Positions 50,758 to 60,468 of a stretch of DNA of 64,000 nt are shown here, piece after piece. The stretch spans positions 1 to 64,000 of the forward strand of contig NZ_RZNH01000015.1 of assembly GCF_013141825.1 (NCBI RefSeq), given 5' to 3'. A model generated the notes under the pieces. The model ran no database searches and was not told the DNA's origin. It worked only from the letters and a program-made list of their open reading frames with translations. The position numbers were made by a program, and so were the translations under genes. Position 1 is the first letter of the stretch. Each line of letters starts with the position of its first letter. Source of the stretch: Marinifilum caeruleilacunae (GTDB lineage: Bacteria > Bacteroidota > Bacteroidia > Bacteroidales > Marinifilaceae).

Positions 50758-51600
50758 ATGAAGTACAGTTTACTAGCCGTGTTGTTGGCATTTATGCTTG
50801 CATCGTGTTCAACTTCGAGCGATGGCAATAAGGATTACAGGGAAGAAAATGAAGCGGAGATTGCCTCCTATGTGGCAAATAACAACCTAAACGCAACCCA
50901 ATCGGCATCGGGCTTGTATTACGTGATAGAAGAAGAGGGAACAGGCAAAGAAATAAATGTAACATCGGATGTTACGGTGAGCTACAAAGGATATTTAACC
51001 AATGGAAATGAATTTGATACAACAGGTGATGATTTTGTTTCCTTTAACTTGCAAGGAGTGATACCTGGATTTGCCGAAGGATTAACTTATATCAAGGAAG
51101 GTGGGAAAATTACCTTGCTTATTCCTGCACATTTGGGTTATGGCAGCAATGATTTGAATGGAATACCGGGAGGTTCAGTTTTGATTTTTGAAGTAAGTGC
51201 CTTGTCGCCAGAACAAATTGCAGAGAAAAACGATGCAGACATAACAGAGTACCTTGAAAAGGAAGGTTTAAATGCCACCAAAACAGATTCTGGATTGTAC
51301 TATATTATCGAGACTGAAGGAACAGGGGCTCAACCAAGCTCCGATTCAAATGTAACAGTTGCATACACGGGGTACTTTTTAAACGGAACAAAATTCGACG
51401 AAAGTGGAGCCAGCGGTGTAGCTTTTAACCTTGATGAGGTAATTGAAGGCTGGAAAGAAGGCATTACCTATTTTAAAGTAGGCGGTAATGGTAAACTGAT
51501 TATTCCTGCACACCTTGCCTATGGAAGTTATAATTACAGCACTATCCCAGGAGGTTCGGTATTAATTTTCGATATTGATTTGAAGTCGATAAACGAATAA
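50758..51600 (+). CDS. Lipoprotein with two FKBP-type peptidyl-prolyl isomerase domains
   Basis: The 280-aa protein has a lipobox (FMLASC, Cys17) and two tandem FKBP domains, about 50-150 and 180-280. Each opens with SGLYYVIE/SGLYYIIE and has VTVSYKGYLTNGNEFD or VTVAYTGYFLNGTKFDES, then PGFAEGL/EGWKEGI and the IPAHLGYGS/IPAHLAYGS and IPGGSVLIF signatures. It would catalyse proline cis-trans isomerisation at the outer membrane and help fold exported proteins. The tandem arrangement probably arose by internal duplication. It is framed by terminators on both sides. Confidence 0.9.
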   Translation: MKYSLLAVLLAFMLASCSTSSDGNKDYREENEAEIASYVANNNLNATQSASGLYYVIEEEGTGKEINVTSDVTVSYKGYLTNGNEFDTTGDDFVSFNLQGVIPGFAEGLTYIKEGGKITLLIPAHLGYGSNDLNGIPGGSVLIFEVSALSPEQIAEKNDADITEYLEKEGLNATKTDSGLYYIIETEGTGAQPSSDSNVTVAYTGYFLNGTKFDESGASGVAFNLDEVIEGWKEGITYFKVGGNGKLIIPAHLAYGSYNYSTIPGGSVLIFDIDLKSINE

Positions 51601-51620
51601 AAGTAAAAAATGATATTCAG

Positions 51621-51650
51621 CAAAAAGACACATGAGAATGTGTCTTTTTT
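51621..51650. terminator. Bidirectional terminator between FKBP and kinase genes
   Basis: AAAAAGACACAT pairs with ATGTGTCTTTTT across a short GAGA-type loop between convergent genes. Confidence 0.85.
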
Positions 51651-51673
51651 GTTTTCTGTAACTCTTCTATTAT

Positions 51674-53086
51674 TTACTCGCCGATTGGCAGGATCAGGCT
51701 GAAACAACTTCCCTGCTCTGGTTTACTGATAACATCAATTTGCGCATTAATTCTCTCGGCCAAAATCTTCACAATGTAAAGACCTAATCCCGACGACGAT
51801 TCTTCGTTAGTAGGCCTGGCGCTGAGTTTGCTAAACTTCTTAAAAAGTTTAGGCATTTCTTTCTCTTGTATGCCTTTGCCTTTATCTTTAAAATGAATTG
51901 TAATTTCAGTATTACTCTTTTCCAATTGAATGATTACAGTTTCACCCATTGGCGAATATTTAATGGCATTCGATAGCAGGTTATCCACAATTCTATTCAG
52001 TTCGTTTAATCCAGTTATGAGCATCAACTCTTTTTCATTGCTATCGATATTTAGCTTTATATTTTTCTTGCTGGCAAGGGTGTTAAAATTGTTCTTTTTC
52101 TTTTCAATAAAGCTGATTAAATCAAGTCTGTCTTTACTCAATTCACTGGTGTCATTTTCAAGTCTATTCATTTCCAGAACATCACTAATAAGATTTCTGG
52201 CCGATTTAACTTGTTGTTCCAATAAAGAGAAATACTCTTCCTGCTCTTCATTTAATTCTCCGGCACTTTCTACCAAATCTACAACACTTTCCATTCCGCC
52301 AAGCGGATTTTTCAGGTCGTGCGCCATAATCCCCAACAAACTGTCTTTTTCTTCGGCCAAATCTTCAAGTTGTTCGTTCTTTTTCCTTAAAACTTTGTTT
52401 TTGTCTTTAATCTCCCGATTAATTTGTGTGAGCGCTATATTCTGATCGTATATTTTTAACTGGTAACGCTTTACTTGTTGATGGATAATGTAATAAGCCA
52501 TAATGGATAAAACCAGGGCAAAGCCGAGTCCTACCCAAAACAAAGGCATCGATTTACTTTTGGCCTGTTCTTTTATTAATTTTGCATTTTGATGCACCAG
52601 CAGTTTGTATCCGGTAAATTGATGTTTCATCCCCACAATGATATCTGAGTAATCAATCTCCTCGTACTCGTAATATCCATTAAAAGGACTCTGTTTGTAA
52701 AACTCGTGGAAGTCTAATTTTCTACTTCTGTCAGAGGTGCTAAAACTTGCCGCAGTCAGACTAATTTTTCGGTCGCCTTTAAAGCCGGGAGCGGCCAAAA
52801 GGTTCCCAGTTGAATCTACCATGCACAGGTAACCATCATTGGGTAATTTCATTACATCACAGGTTTCCTGAACCGTTCGGATGAAGAGCGCAGGATTACT
52901 CGCATTGACTCCTGCTTTTTCCAACATCCCAAATATCGATTCGCCGATTGTAAGATTATCTTCAAGGGCTTGCTTTTTTAAATTGTTGTAAACAATTTTT
53001 TCTACCCAAACCGAATAGAAGAAGAAACCTACCAATAGAAGTGAAAAGACACTAAATGAAACAAGAATCTGAAAGCGATTTTTCAT
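51674..53086 (-). CDS. Membrane sensor histidine kinase
   Basis: The 470-aa kinase has two membrane helices (about 7-27 and 180-200). They bracket a periplasmic Cache-like sensor of about 150 residues, with YLCMVDSTGNLLAAPGFKG. A coiled coil (210-250), HisKA with phospho-histidine H256 in IMAHDLKNPLGG, and HATPase_c with LLSNAIKYSP (N box), FKDKGKGIQ (G1) and SSGLGLYIVKILAERI (G2) follow. No response regulator is adjacent, so it is an orphan kinase. The sensor looks like the single-Cache type for small ligands. Confidence 0.9.
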   Translation of the reverse strand: MKNRFQILVSFSVFSLLLVGFFFYSVWVEKIVYNNLKKQALEDNLTIGESIFGMLEKAGVNASNPALFIRTVQETCDVMKLPNDGYLCMVDSTGNLLAAPGFKGDRKISLTAASFSTSDRSRKLDFHEFYKQSPFNGYYEYEEIDYSDIIVGMKHQFTGYKLLVHQNAKLIKEQAKSKSMPLFWVGLGFALVLSIMAYYIIHQQVKRYQLKIYDQNIALTQINREIKDKNKVLRKKNEQLEDLAEEKDSLLGIMAHDLKNPLGGMESVVDLVESAGELNEEQEEYFSLLEQQVKSARNLISDVLEMNRLENDTSELSKDRLDLISFIEKKKNNFNTLASKKNIKLNIDSNEKELMLITGLNELNRIVDNLLSNAIKYSPMGETVIIQLEKSNTEITIHFKDKGKGIQEKEMPKLFKKFSKLSARPTNEESSSGLGLYIVKILAERINAQIDVISKPEQGSCFSLILPIGE

Positions 53087-53182
53087 TGGGTGATATTTTA
53101 AATAGTCATTCTAAGAGTACGAGTCTTAGCTGAAAAAGTTAAGTTGATGTACTCTGCGATTTATCCATACTAGAAAAAATAA

Positions 53183-53210
53183 AAAGAGACGTATTTTTGT
53201 ACGCCTCTTT
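53183..53210 (-). terminator. Terminator after the fused ccsBA gene
   Basis: AAAGAGACGTA pairs with TACGCCTCTTT (one mismatch) across six bases. The A-run on the left gives the T-run on the minus strand. Confidence 0.78.
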
Positions 53211-53226
53211 ATATCTGATGATGTTG

Positions 53227-56200
53227 TTAAGCCTCTTCTGTTTCGGGCTCATAATTGTATTTCTTATAATTAAAGTATGCCAAAATACTAAGTGCAAATA
53301 GTATTGCTACCGTGTAATATACCCATGTTGGTATTGGAACAGGATCCCCTTTGGCATAAGAATGTAATCCGGCAAGGTAATAGTTCACTCCAAAATAGGT
53401 CATCAAAATGGCACTGTACGACCATATCGAAGCAATATTAAAGGCGTAAATCGATTTTAAACCAGGAATAAAACGCATGTGTAAAACAAAGCTGTACACC
53501 AAAATGCTAACTAAAGCCCAGGTTTCTTTTGGATCCCAACCCCAATAACGTCCCCACGATTCGTTTGCCCAAATACCACCCAGGAAAGTTCCGATGGTTA
53601 AAAAATACAAACCAATGGTCATGGTCATTTCACTAATTCTGCTCAAATCCAGAATGTTTTCGGCAATAACGGCTTTGTTTTTCTGATCCTGCAGAATATA
53701 CAAACTTAGGTTAATTAATCCCAAAATGGCGCCCAGTGCTAAGAATGCATAGCTCGATGTAATAATGGCAACATGAATGGTTAGCCAATAAGATTTCAAT
53801 ACCGGAACCAGGTTGGTTACTTCAGGATTCATCCAGCTTAGGTGAGCTACAAATAAAAACATACCTGCCAGTACAGCCGTTGCAGCCAGTGCAAGTTTCG
53901 ATTTTTTCGCAAACATAAATCCTGCCAACAAGCATCCCCATGCAATAAATGTCATGGTTTCGAATCCATTACTCCATGGTGCGCGACCGGCTATGTACCA
54001 ACGTGCTGCTAATCCACCTGTATGCAGAAGAAATCCAATTCCTAAAATGATCATTGCACCGCCAACAACCCATTTAATTGGAAATTTAGGGCGTAAAATG
54101 TGCGTAACAAGAAAAATCAGCAAGAAGAATCCAATAAGTAGGTAATAAGGGAACAATCGCTTAAAAATATTGATGTTGTTGTACAAAATCTCCACTTTTT
54201 GCTTGGCCTCCGAAGGCATTACTTCACTTCCGAATTTCTTCTGATATGTTTTTATTCCTTCAATATAGGTCTCTGCCATTTTACTATCGCCAGCATTCAA
54301 AGCCTGGCTCAGCATCACTACCGATTTTTTAATGAATAAAGAATCATCTTTAGCCGCATTTACTTCTGATGTTGGATTATACCAGGCTCCCATTTTATCA
54401 TTTGGGTTTGGAAAAATCTTTAAAAACTCCCCGGTAAACACCATATAGGTAATGTTGATTCTTTCATCAACAGCCATAATTTCCTTATCGTATTTTGAGC
54501 GATGAGCTGGTTTTTTTGAGTAGGCATCCTGAACCTTTTTGCTCAGTTTGTACTGGCCCATTTCATTCACAAAATCCCTAAATGAAGCATACTTTCCGCT
54601 AATTCCGATTTCTTTTGCCAGATCAGAATTGCCAACCTTAATCATATCAACAGTTTGCCATTGCTGGGGATTACTCACCATACTCAGGAAAATCTGCTCG
54701 GCAGGATAACCTTTAAATTTACCCTTCTTGGTTACCTTTCTCACCACTTCACTTGCCAAAGTATTAATAGGCTCAAATCGTCCTCCATTATCCTGAATCA
54801 TGATTTCGCCAAAACTTCTGGCTTGTTCCAATGGTACAACTTTTAATTCCTGTGCATTTGCACCTAAAGAACTACCAGCCATCACAAAGGCCAGGATAGC
54901 CAAAGTTTTTACTTTTCGTGATTGACGTCCTAATATTTTGAATCTGCTGTATGGATTAATCAACGACCAAGCCATTCCTAAAATCAGTAAGAAATATCCA
55001 AAATAGGTAATGGTCATGCCCACTCGATCATGATTCACAGAAAGAACAGTTCCCAACTCATCGGTATCATACGATGCCTGGAAGAACCTGTATCCTTCAT
55101 GGTTTAATATGTTGTTCATGTAAATTCGGTAATCTTTTTCAATTCCTTTTGATTCATCGATAAGAGTAACTTCGCTTGCAAAAGAGGACGGACTGTTAGA
55201 GCCAGGATATCTTTCCAATTGGAAATCGTTCAGTTTTAAAGAAAATGGAAGTTCAATAATTTTAGATCCATAGGCAATAGAAACATTTACGTCTCCAACA
55301 CTGCTAATCTCAGGTTGACCCAGGTAATCTTTTTTCCCTTTTACAATTAGCTCTTTCTTCTGATTTCCATTTTTTACATCAAAAACCAAAAGGGTAGGAG
55401 CATTTTTATCCTGTCCTTGTACATACTTGAATTTTGCCGCGGGATAGAAATTTTTAATCACCAGCTTGGTACCACCTACATCATATAATTTGCGCGGAGA
55501 AACCAGGTGCCACTGTTTTGCCTCCATCGGAATCGCATCGCCACCCATCATGCTCAGCTCTTGCATTGGCATCGGGCTCATCATGCGCAAGCTATCGGTA
55601 TATTCTAATACAATTGCATTGGGATGCGGATTACTTCCAAAGGCCAAGAGGTTGTTTTCAACCATCTGATGTGAGTTGTATTCCAGCGTGAAATTTTTCA
55701 TGCCAGCCATTCCTCCGCTGCCTACCGCTACCATTTCAATTACAGGAGCACCATTCATATCCTGAACAAGGCTAGTTTGAGCATTAGGGATAAAAGTCTT
55801 TAATTTAATATCCACTTCACTTCCTTCAATCGAAACACGCTCTTCAAAATCATCGGCCTTTACAGTCGAAAGGCTAATCTTTTCACTTACTCCGGATATT
55901 TTACCATTCTTTTCAAGCTTCACATCAATAAATGATTCCATTGTGGTAATCTTATTGGTTGCTTGTCCTTCACGAATGTGCATATTTCCTTCGTAGCCAA
56001 CGTAACGGGTAAAACCAGCCCCAACAATAATTACAATAAAAGAAGCATGGAACAGGAAGATGGACCACTTTTCTCTTTTGTACAGTTTGTATCTGAAAAT
56101 ATTGGCAATCAAATTCATAGTGAGCAGCAGTAGTAAAATTTCGAACCAGCGGGCATCATAAACCAGAGCACGAGCTGCCGGGGTGCCAAAGTCATTTTCG

Positions 56201-56301
56201 ATAAATGTTGCTGTACCAATTGAAAATGCAAACAGAATAATGAGTACTCCCATCATTTGCATAGAGAATAGAAAATTCAAAAGTTTCTTCATCTGATTCA
56301 T
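53227..56301 (-). CDS. ccsBA: Fused ResB-CcsA cytochrome c haem synthase (System II)
   Basis: The 1024-aa membrane protein joins a ResB-like half (about 1-440, four helices around a large beta-rich extracytoplasmic domain) to a CcsA half (about 700-1024). A further periplasmic segment of about 220 residues lies between. The haem-handling WWD motif is WANESWGRYWGWDPKETWAL, and histidines in LHTGGLA, IHVAIITSSYA and LHMRFIPG are in the places of the haem-binding His. System II exports haem and attaches it to CXXCH motifs. A second, split ResB/CcsA pair is encoded at 60587-62624. The two surround the nrfHA genes and may have different motif specificities. Confidence 0.92.
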   Translation of the reverse strand: MNQMKKLLNFLFSMQMMGVLIILFAFSIGTATFIENDFGTPAARALVYDARWFEILLLLLTMNLIANIFRYKLYKREKWSIFLFHASFIVIIVGAGFTRYVGYEGNMHIREGQATNKITTMESFIDVKLEKNGKISGVSEKISLSTVKADDFEERVSIEGSEVDIKLKTFIPNAQTSLVQDMNGAPVIEMVAVGSGGMAGMKNFTLEYNSHQMVENNLLAFGSNPHPNAIVLEYTDSLRMMSPMPMQELSMMGGDAIPMEAKQWHLVSPRKLYDVGGTKLVIKNFYPAAKFKYVQGQDKNAPTLLVFDVKNGNQKKELIVKGKKDYLGQPEISSVGDVNVSIAYGSKIIELPFSLKLNDFQLERYPGSNSPSSFASEVTLIDESKGIEKDYRIYMNNILNHEGYRFFQASYDTDELGTVLSVNHDRVGMTITYFGYFLLILGMAWSLINPYSRFKILGRQSRKVKTLAILAFVMAGSSLGANAQELKVVPLEQARSFGEIMIQDNGGRFEPINTLASEVVRKVTKKGKFKGYPAEQIFLSMVSNPQQWQTVDMIKVGNSDLAKEIGISGKYASFRDFVNEMGQYKLSKKVQDAYSKKPAHRSKYDKEIMAVDERINITYMVFTGEFLKIFPNPNDKMGAWYNPTSEVNAAKDDSLFIKKSVVMLSQALNAGDSKMAETYIEGIKTYQKKFGSEVMPSEAKQKVEILYNNINIFKRLFPYYLLIGFFLLIFLVTHILRPKFPIKWVVGGAMIILGIGFLLHTGGLAARWYIAGRAPWSNGFETMTFIAWGCLLAGFMFAKKSKLALAATAVLAGMFLFVAHLSWMNPEVTNLVPVLKSYWLTIHVAIITSSYAFLALGAILGLINLSLYILQDQKNKAVIAENILDLSRISEMTMTIGLYFLTIGTFLGGIWANESWGRYWGWDPKETWALVSILVYSFVLHMRFIPGLKSIYAFNIASIWSYSAILMTYFGVNYYLAGLHSYAKGDPVPIPTWVYYTVAILFALSILAYFNYKKYNYEPETEEA

Positions 56302-56790
56302 TATATTTTAACAAGTACGCGAGTACTTGAAGTTAGGTGTAGAATGTTAGTTGGTATAAATTGGAGTTCAAGATACGCTTTTCTTTATAAATTCAAAATC
56401 GATGCATCTCGGTTCAGATACGGAAAATTCATTGTTTTATGTCAAAAGAAAAATGTAACTTATTGCATGTTAGATGAAATCGAGGGGAGTGCTAAGTATT
56501 TGTGAAATTCAGAAGTTGGATTTGCGCTTAAAAAATTAAAAATGAAGAGTTCAAACCGTATTCTTATTAAGATTAAAAACAAATTGCATTTTCGACATAT
56601 TTTATTTCATCGATATGAATTGATTGAAAACCAAGTATAGAAACAGATAAAAAGGTATTAAAATTTAAATATAATAAATTTAAATAATCCCTTAATCTTG
56701 AAATAATTCAATAATTCGGTTAGTATTGTAACGTTATCACTTAATTATAGAATTGAAAAACAGATTTTTAATTTAAAATCTAACCAAACT
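56302..56790. other. Divergent control region between ccsBA and the porin-nrf genes
   Basis: No ORF is credible. Features are a perfect palindrome next to the ccsBA start (56313-56328), two copies of AAATTTAAAT 15 bases apart (56661-56670 and 56676-56685), a near -7 box TAGTATTG (56721-56728) and the self-complementary TAACGTTA at 56730-56737. The paired AAATTTAAAT copies about 40 bases before the -7-like box could be a regulator site for nitrite or anaerobic control. This is a pattern observation only. Confidence 0.45.
56313..56328. promoter_or_regulatory. Palindrome AAGTACGCGAGTACTT before ccsBA
   Basis: Two 6-base perfect arms around GCGA lie 12 bases before the ccsBA start codon. They share TCAArTACTCG (minus strand) with the long inverted repeat before the second ResB gene. 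It could be an operator or an mRNA hairpin over the ribosome site. Confidence 0.4.
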
Positions 56791-58050
56791 ATGAAAAAAC
56801 TATTTCGCCTTTTTTTAGTCCTGTTTTTAGGACTAGTGCCATCTGTACTTATGGCTCAGCTAACATTTACCGGAGAAATTAGACCTAGAACAGAGTATCG
56901 TCATGGTTTAAAAACACTGTTTAATTCTTCAGATGATGCTGCATTCGCAACATCTCAACGTACTCGTTTAAACCTAGGATATGCCGATGAAAAGTTCCGC
57001 GTAGGATTATCAGTTCAGGATGTTCGTACATGGGGTGATGTAAAGCAATTGAATCTTTCTGATAAGAATCAGTTAATGCTTCATGAAGCATGGGGAGAGA
57101 TTATCTTCAACGAAAACTTCACATTAAAAGTAGGTCGCCAGGAATTGGTATACGATGATTCAAGAATTTTAGGTAATGTGGGTTGGGCGCAACAAGCAAG
57201 AAGCCACGACCTGGCATTGTTAAAATTCAAGACAGATGAAAAAGGTAAATTCCATGTAGGTTTTGCAGTAAATAACGACGCTGAATTCTTATCAAGACAA
57301 TTGTATACAACTAACTATAAGAGTATGCAATTTGCATGGTATAACAGAAAATCAGAAAAATTTGATTTCAGTTTGTTATTCATGAATGTTGGACAGGAAA
57401 GAGATGCTGACCCTACCGATGCTGTTGATCGTGATACAAGATACAGCCAGACTTTTGGTACGCACATGAACTATCGTCCTGGTAAAATATCTTTCACTGG
57501 TTCATTATATGCACAGTCGGGTAAAGATGCTTCAAACACTGATTTGAGCGCTTACATGTTTAACTTAGGTATGAAATTCCCTGTTGCTGCAAACTGGAAA
57601 GGTAATATTGGTATTGAAATGCTTTCGGGAACCGACGATACAGAATTGGAAGATAACAACTCATTTACTCCTTTATTTGGTACAAACCACAAGTTTAATG
57701 GTCATATGGATTATTTCTACGTTGGAAACCATGTTGGTAATGTTGGTTTGACAGATATTTATGGTGGATTGAACCACTCTAAAGGACAATGGTCTTTTGC
57801 AACAGCAATCCACTTGTTCTCAACAGCTGCTGATCTTTATTTAGGTCCTGAAAAACAAGATAAATACTTAGGTACTGAGGTTGATTTATCAGTAGGATAC
57901 AAATACTCAAAGAATGTTTTGATTAAAGCTGGTTACTCGCACATGTTTGCTACCGATTCTATGGAAGCATTAAAAGGTGGTGACAAGGACGAAACTCAGA
58001 ACTGGGGTTGGGTAATGCTTGTATTCAAACCAAACTTCTTGAAAAAATAA
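56791..58050 (+). CDS. Alginate-export-type outer-membrane porin of the nrf cluster
   Basis: The 419-aa barrel protein has a signal peptide (to about 22, LMAQ) and then LTFTGEIRPRTEYRHGLKTL, QRTRLNLGYADEKFRVGLSVQDVRTWG and LKVGRQELVYDDSRILGN, signatures of the Alginate_exp porin family. It ends with a strand, NWGWVMLVFKPNF. It lies 30 bases before nrfH in the same direction and probably begins that transcript. I infer it passes nitrite or ammonium, or another small anion, across the outer membrane, but substrate specificity cannot be read from sequence. Confidence 0.82.
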   Translation: MKKLFRLFLVLFLGLVPSVLMAQLTFTGEIRPRTEYRHGLKTLFNSSDDAAFATSQRTRLNLGYADEKFRVGLSVQDVRTWGDVKQLNLSDKNQLMLHEAWGEIIFNENFTLKVGRQELVYDDSRILGNVGWAQQARSHDLALLKFKTDEKGKFHVGFAVNNDAEFLSRQLYTTNYKSMQFAWYNRKSEKFDFSLLFMNVGQERDADPTDAVDRDTRYSQTFGTHMNYRPGKISFTGSLYAQSGKDASNTDLSAYMFNLGMKFPVAANWKGNIGIEMLSGTDDTELEDNNSFTPLFGTNHKFNGHMDYFYVGNHVGNVGLTDIYGGLNHSKGQWSFATAIHLFSTAADLYLGPEKQDKYLGTEVDLSVGYKYSKNVLIKAGYSHMFATDSMEALKGGDKDETQNWGWVMLVFKPNFLKK

Positions 58051-58080
58051 GGCAAACTCCATACATCAAAACTTTTGCTA

Positions 58081-58680
58081 ATGGTAAGACTATTAAAATT
58101 TTTAACACCACCTCCAAAATGGAAGCTTCCGGTTTATGTGACGCTTGGGATATTCTTCGGATTAGGGTGCTATGTGCTTTACTTATCTAAAGCTGCATCT
58201 TATTTGTCCGATGCTCCTGAGACCTGTGTGAACTGCCATGTGATGGCTCCACAGTACGCTACATGGAATCACAGCTCGCATCGCGAAGTTGCCACGTGTA
58301 ACGATTGCCACGTTCCACACAATAACGTCTTTAACAAGTACTTTTTTAAAGCTAAAGACGGTTTACGCCACGCAAGTATGTTTGCGTTAAGAATGGAACC
58401 AGAGGTAATTTTTATACTCGATGAGGGTAAGGAAGTAGTTCATAACAACTGCATCCGATGTCACAGTCAGCAGCTGACTGATCCGAAACTGGCAACTAAA
58501 GTGCCAAATCACGCTCACAATACTCAGGATAGAGTATGTTGGGAATGCCACCGCGAGGTTCCACACGGAAGAGTGAACAGTTTATCAAGCGTTCCAAACG
58601 CCAGAGTTCCACTTCCAGAAAGTCCGGTACCAGACTGGTTAAAAGAATACATGAAAGAATCAGAATTAGAAAACGAATAA
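58081..58680 (+). CDS. nrfH: Cytochrome c nitrite reductase small subunit NrfH
   Basis: The 199-aa NapC/NirT-family protein has one N-terminal membrane helix (about 16-36) and four CXXCH haem sites: CVNCH (from C49), CNDCH, CIRCH and CWECH. It takes electrons from menaquinol and hands them to NrfA. The start is ATG 58081 (MVRLLKFLTPPPKW); an in-frame TTG two codons earlier is less likely. The gene lies between the porin and nrfA with gaps of 30 and 19 bases. Confidence 0.95.
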   Translation: MVRLLKFLTPPPKWKLPVYVTLGIFFGLGCYVLYLSKAASYLSDAPETCVNCHVMAPQYATWNHSSHREVATCNDCHVPHNNVFNKYFFKAKDGLRHASMFALRMEPEVIFILDEGKEVVHNNCIRCHSQQLTDPKLATKVPNHAHNTQDRVCWECHREVPHGRVNSLSSVPNARVPLPESPVPDWLKEYMKESELENE

Positions 58681-58699
58681 AACTTAAACTAAATATACT

Positions 58700-60214
58700 A
58701 TGAAACCAATACAAGAATCTGTAGGCAAAAAACCAATGTTGGGATGGTTCATCTTCCTGGTTACTTTGGTGGTTGTATTCCTACTTGGATTGTTAGCTTC
58801 ATCTATTATGGAAAGAAGGGCAGAATCTGTTTATGCCTATACACCACAAGTGGAGCACGAACAGTGGGAACCAAGAAATGAAGTTTGGGGTGAAAATTTC
58901 CCAAGAGAATTTGAATCGTACTATAACACTGCTGACACTACTTTCCGTAGTAAGTATAACGGTGGTGCTATGATTGATATGTTAGAGGTTGATCCTCGAC
59001 TAGTTGTACTTTGGGCTGGATACGGTTTTGCGAAAGATTACAACCAGGGACGTGGTCATTATTATGCAGTTGAAGATTTGAGAAACACATTACGTACAGG
59101 TGGTCCGGTGGATGATAAAACGGGTCCTATGCCATCTACTTGTTGGACATGTAAATCTCCTGACGTACCTCGTTTGATGAACGAAATTGGTGTTGCTGAA
59201 TACTATGCAGGAAAATGGTCGTCAAAAGGACATGAAGTTGTAAATCCTATTGGATGTGCTGACTGTCATGATTCAGAAACAATGAATCTTAAAATTACTC
59301 GTCCTTACTTAATCGAAGCTTTCGAAAGAATGGGTAAAGATATCAATGATGCAACTCATCAGGAAATGCGTTCTTTGGTTTGTGCTCAGTGTCACGTAGA
59401 GTACTACTTTAACAAGAATCGTGTAAAAGGATCTGCATTTGTTCAGCTGCCTTGGGATAAAGGTATGGGTGTTGAAGAAATGGAAGAGTACTATGATGAA
59501 ATGGAATTCAAAGATTGGACTCATGCTTTAAGTAAGGCTCCAATGTTGAAAGCTCAGCATCCAGGTTACGAAGTATACCTGAAAGGGATTCACGCCGATC
59601 GCGGAGTATCTTGTGCAGACTGTCACATGCCATACAAATCAGAAGGTGGACAGAAATTCACAGATCACCATATTCAATCTCCTTTGAACAATGTAGCAAA
59701 CTCATGTCAGGTTTGTCACCGTGAGGAGACAGATAAGTTGATCGAGAATGTGTACACTCGTCAGGATCAGATTATTCACAATCGCGACAAGCTGGAAGAA
59801 TTGTTGGTACGTGCTCACGTAGAAGCTAAGAAAGCTTGGGATTTAGGTGCTAAGGAAGAAGAAATGAAGCCAGTATTGAAGATGATCCGTCACGCACAAT
59901 GGCGTTGGGATTATGCAGCTGCTTCTCATGGTGGTTCATTCCATGCTCCAACTGAAACTGGTCGTATTATTACCACTGGTGTAGAGCGTGTACAGGAAGC
60001 TCGTATCGCTTTGGTGAAGATCTTCCACAAGTATGGTTTCACAGGCGAAGTTCCTTATCCAGATATTACTACAAAAGCTAAGGCTCAGAAATTTATTGGT
60101 TTACCAATGGATAAATTGAATAAAGAGAAAGAAACATTCAAGAAGAACTTAGTTCCAGAGTGGGATAAGAAAGCAAAAGAACGCGAAGCAACTTACCAAG
60201 TAAAAGTGCAATAA
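58700..60214 (+). CDS. nrfA: Cytochrome c nitrite reductase catalytic subunit NrfA
   Basis: The 504-aa pentahaem enzyme reduces nitrite to ammonium with six electrons. The active-site haem is on the rare CXXCK motif C148-WTC-K152, where lysine is the axial ligand. The other four are CADCH (from C186), CAQCH, CADCH and CQVCH. The substrate pocket includes VEYYFN and KGIHADRGVSCADCHMPY. An N-terminal membrane anchor or signal (about 15-37) is present. The CXXCK haem usually needs a dedicated lyase, which gives meaning to the extra System II genes that follow. Confidence 0.97.
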   Translation: MKPIQESVGKKPMLGWFIFLVTLVVVFLLGLLASSIMERRAESVYAYTPQVEHEQWEPRNEVWGENFPREFESYYNTADTTFRSKYNGGAMIDMLEVDPRLVVLWAGYGFAKDYNQGRGHYYAVEDLRNTLRTGGPVDDKTGPMPSTCWTCKSPDVPRLMNEIGVAEYYAGKWSSKGHEVVNPIGCADCHDSETMNLKITRPYLIEAFERMGKDINDATHQEMRSLVCAQCHVEYYFNKNRVKGSAFVQLPWDKGMGVEEMEEYYDEMEFKDWTHALSKAPMLKAQHPGYEVYLKGIHADRGVSCADCHMPYKSEGGQKFTDHHIQSPLNNVANSCQVCHREETDKLIENVYTRQDQIIHNRDKLEELLVRAHVEAKKAWDLGAKEEEMKPVLKMIRHAQWRWDYAAASHGGSFHAPTETGRIITTGVERVQEARIALVKIFHKYGFTGEVPYPDITTKAKAQKFIGLPMDKLNKEKETFKKNLVPEWDKKAKEREATYQVKVQ

Positions 60215-60237
60215 TTTGCAGTTCAAATATCAGGTTC

Positions 60238-60270
60238 ATATGCCGTCCAGTTTTGGGCGGCATATTTTTT
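60238..60270 (+). terminator. Terminator after nrfA
   Basis: ATATGCCGTCC pairs with GGCGGCATAT (one bulge) and six T residues follow. It marks the end of the porin-nrfHA transcript. Confidence 0.82.
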
Positions 60271-60361
60271 AAGTTTCAAAAATTGTTACGATCTTAAGAT
60301 TCTTGTTAATAACCTGAGTTCGATTAAAAATATTGTCACAGTTTGTTCTGGTTTTGAGTAG

Positions 60362-60418
60362 AAATTTTCTCAAATACTCGAAGTAATATCGGGATATTTC
60401 GAGTATTTGAGGAAATTT
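60362..60418. repeat. Long inverted repeat, 21-base arms
   Basis: Arms 60362-60382 and 60398-60418 pair at 20 of 21 positions, with CTCAAATACTCGAA in each, around a further AATATC/GATATT core. It is not followed by a T-run, so it is not a standard terminator. It may be an operator, a cruciform or a small mobile-repeat relic. Confidence 0.8.
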
Positions 60419-60468
60419 ATGCCAAAAGCAGGTAAATTCTTTTAAAAACCATCTTCATCCAATCTTTA

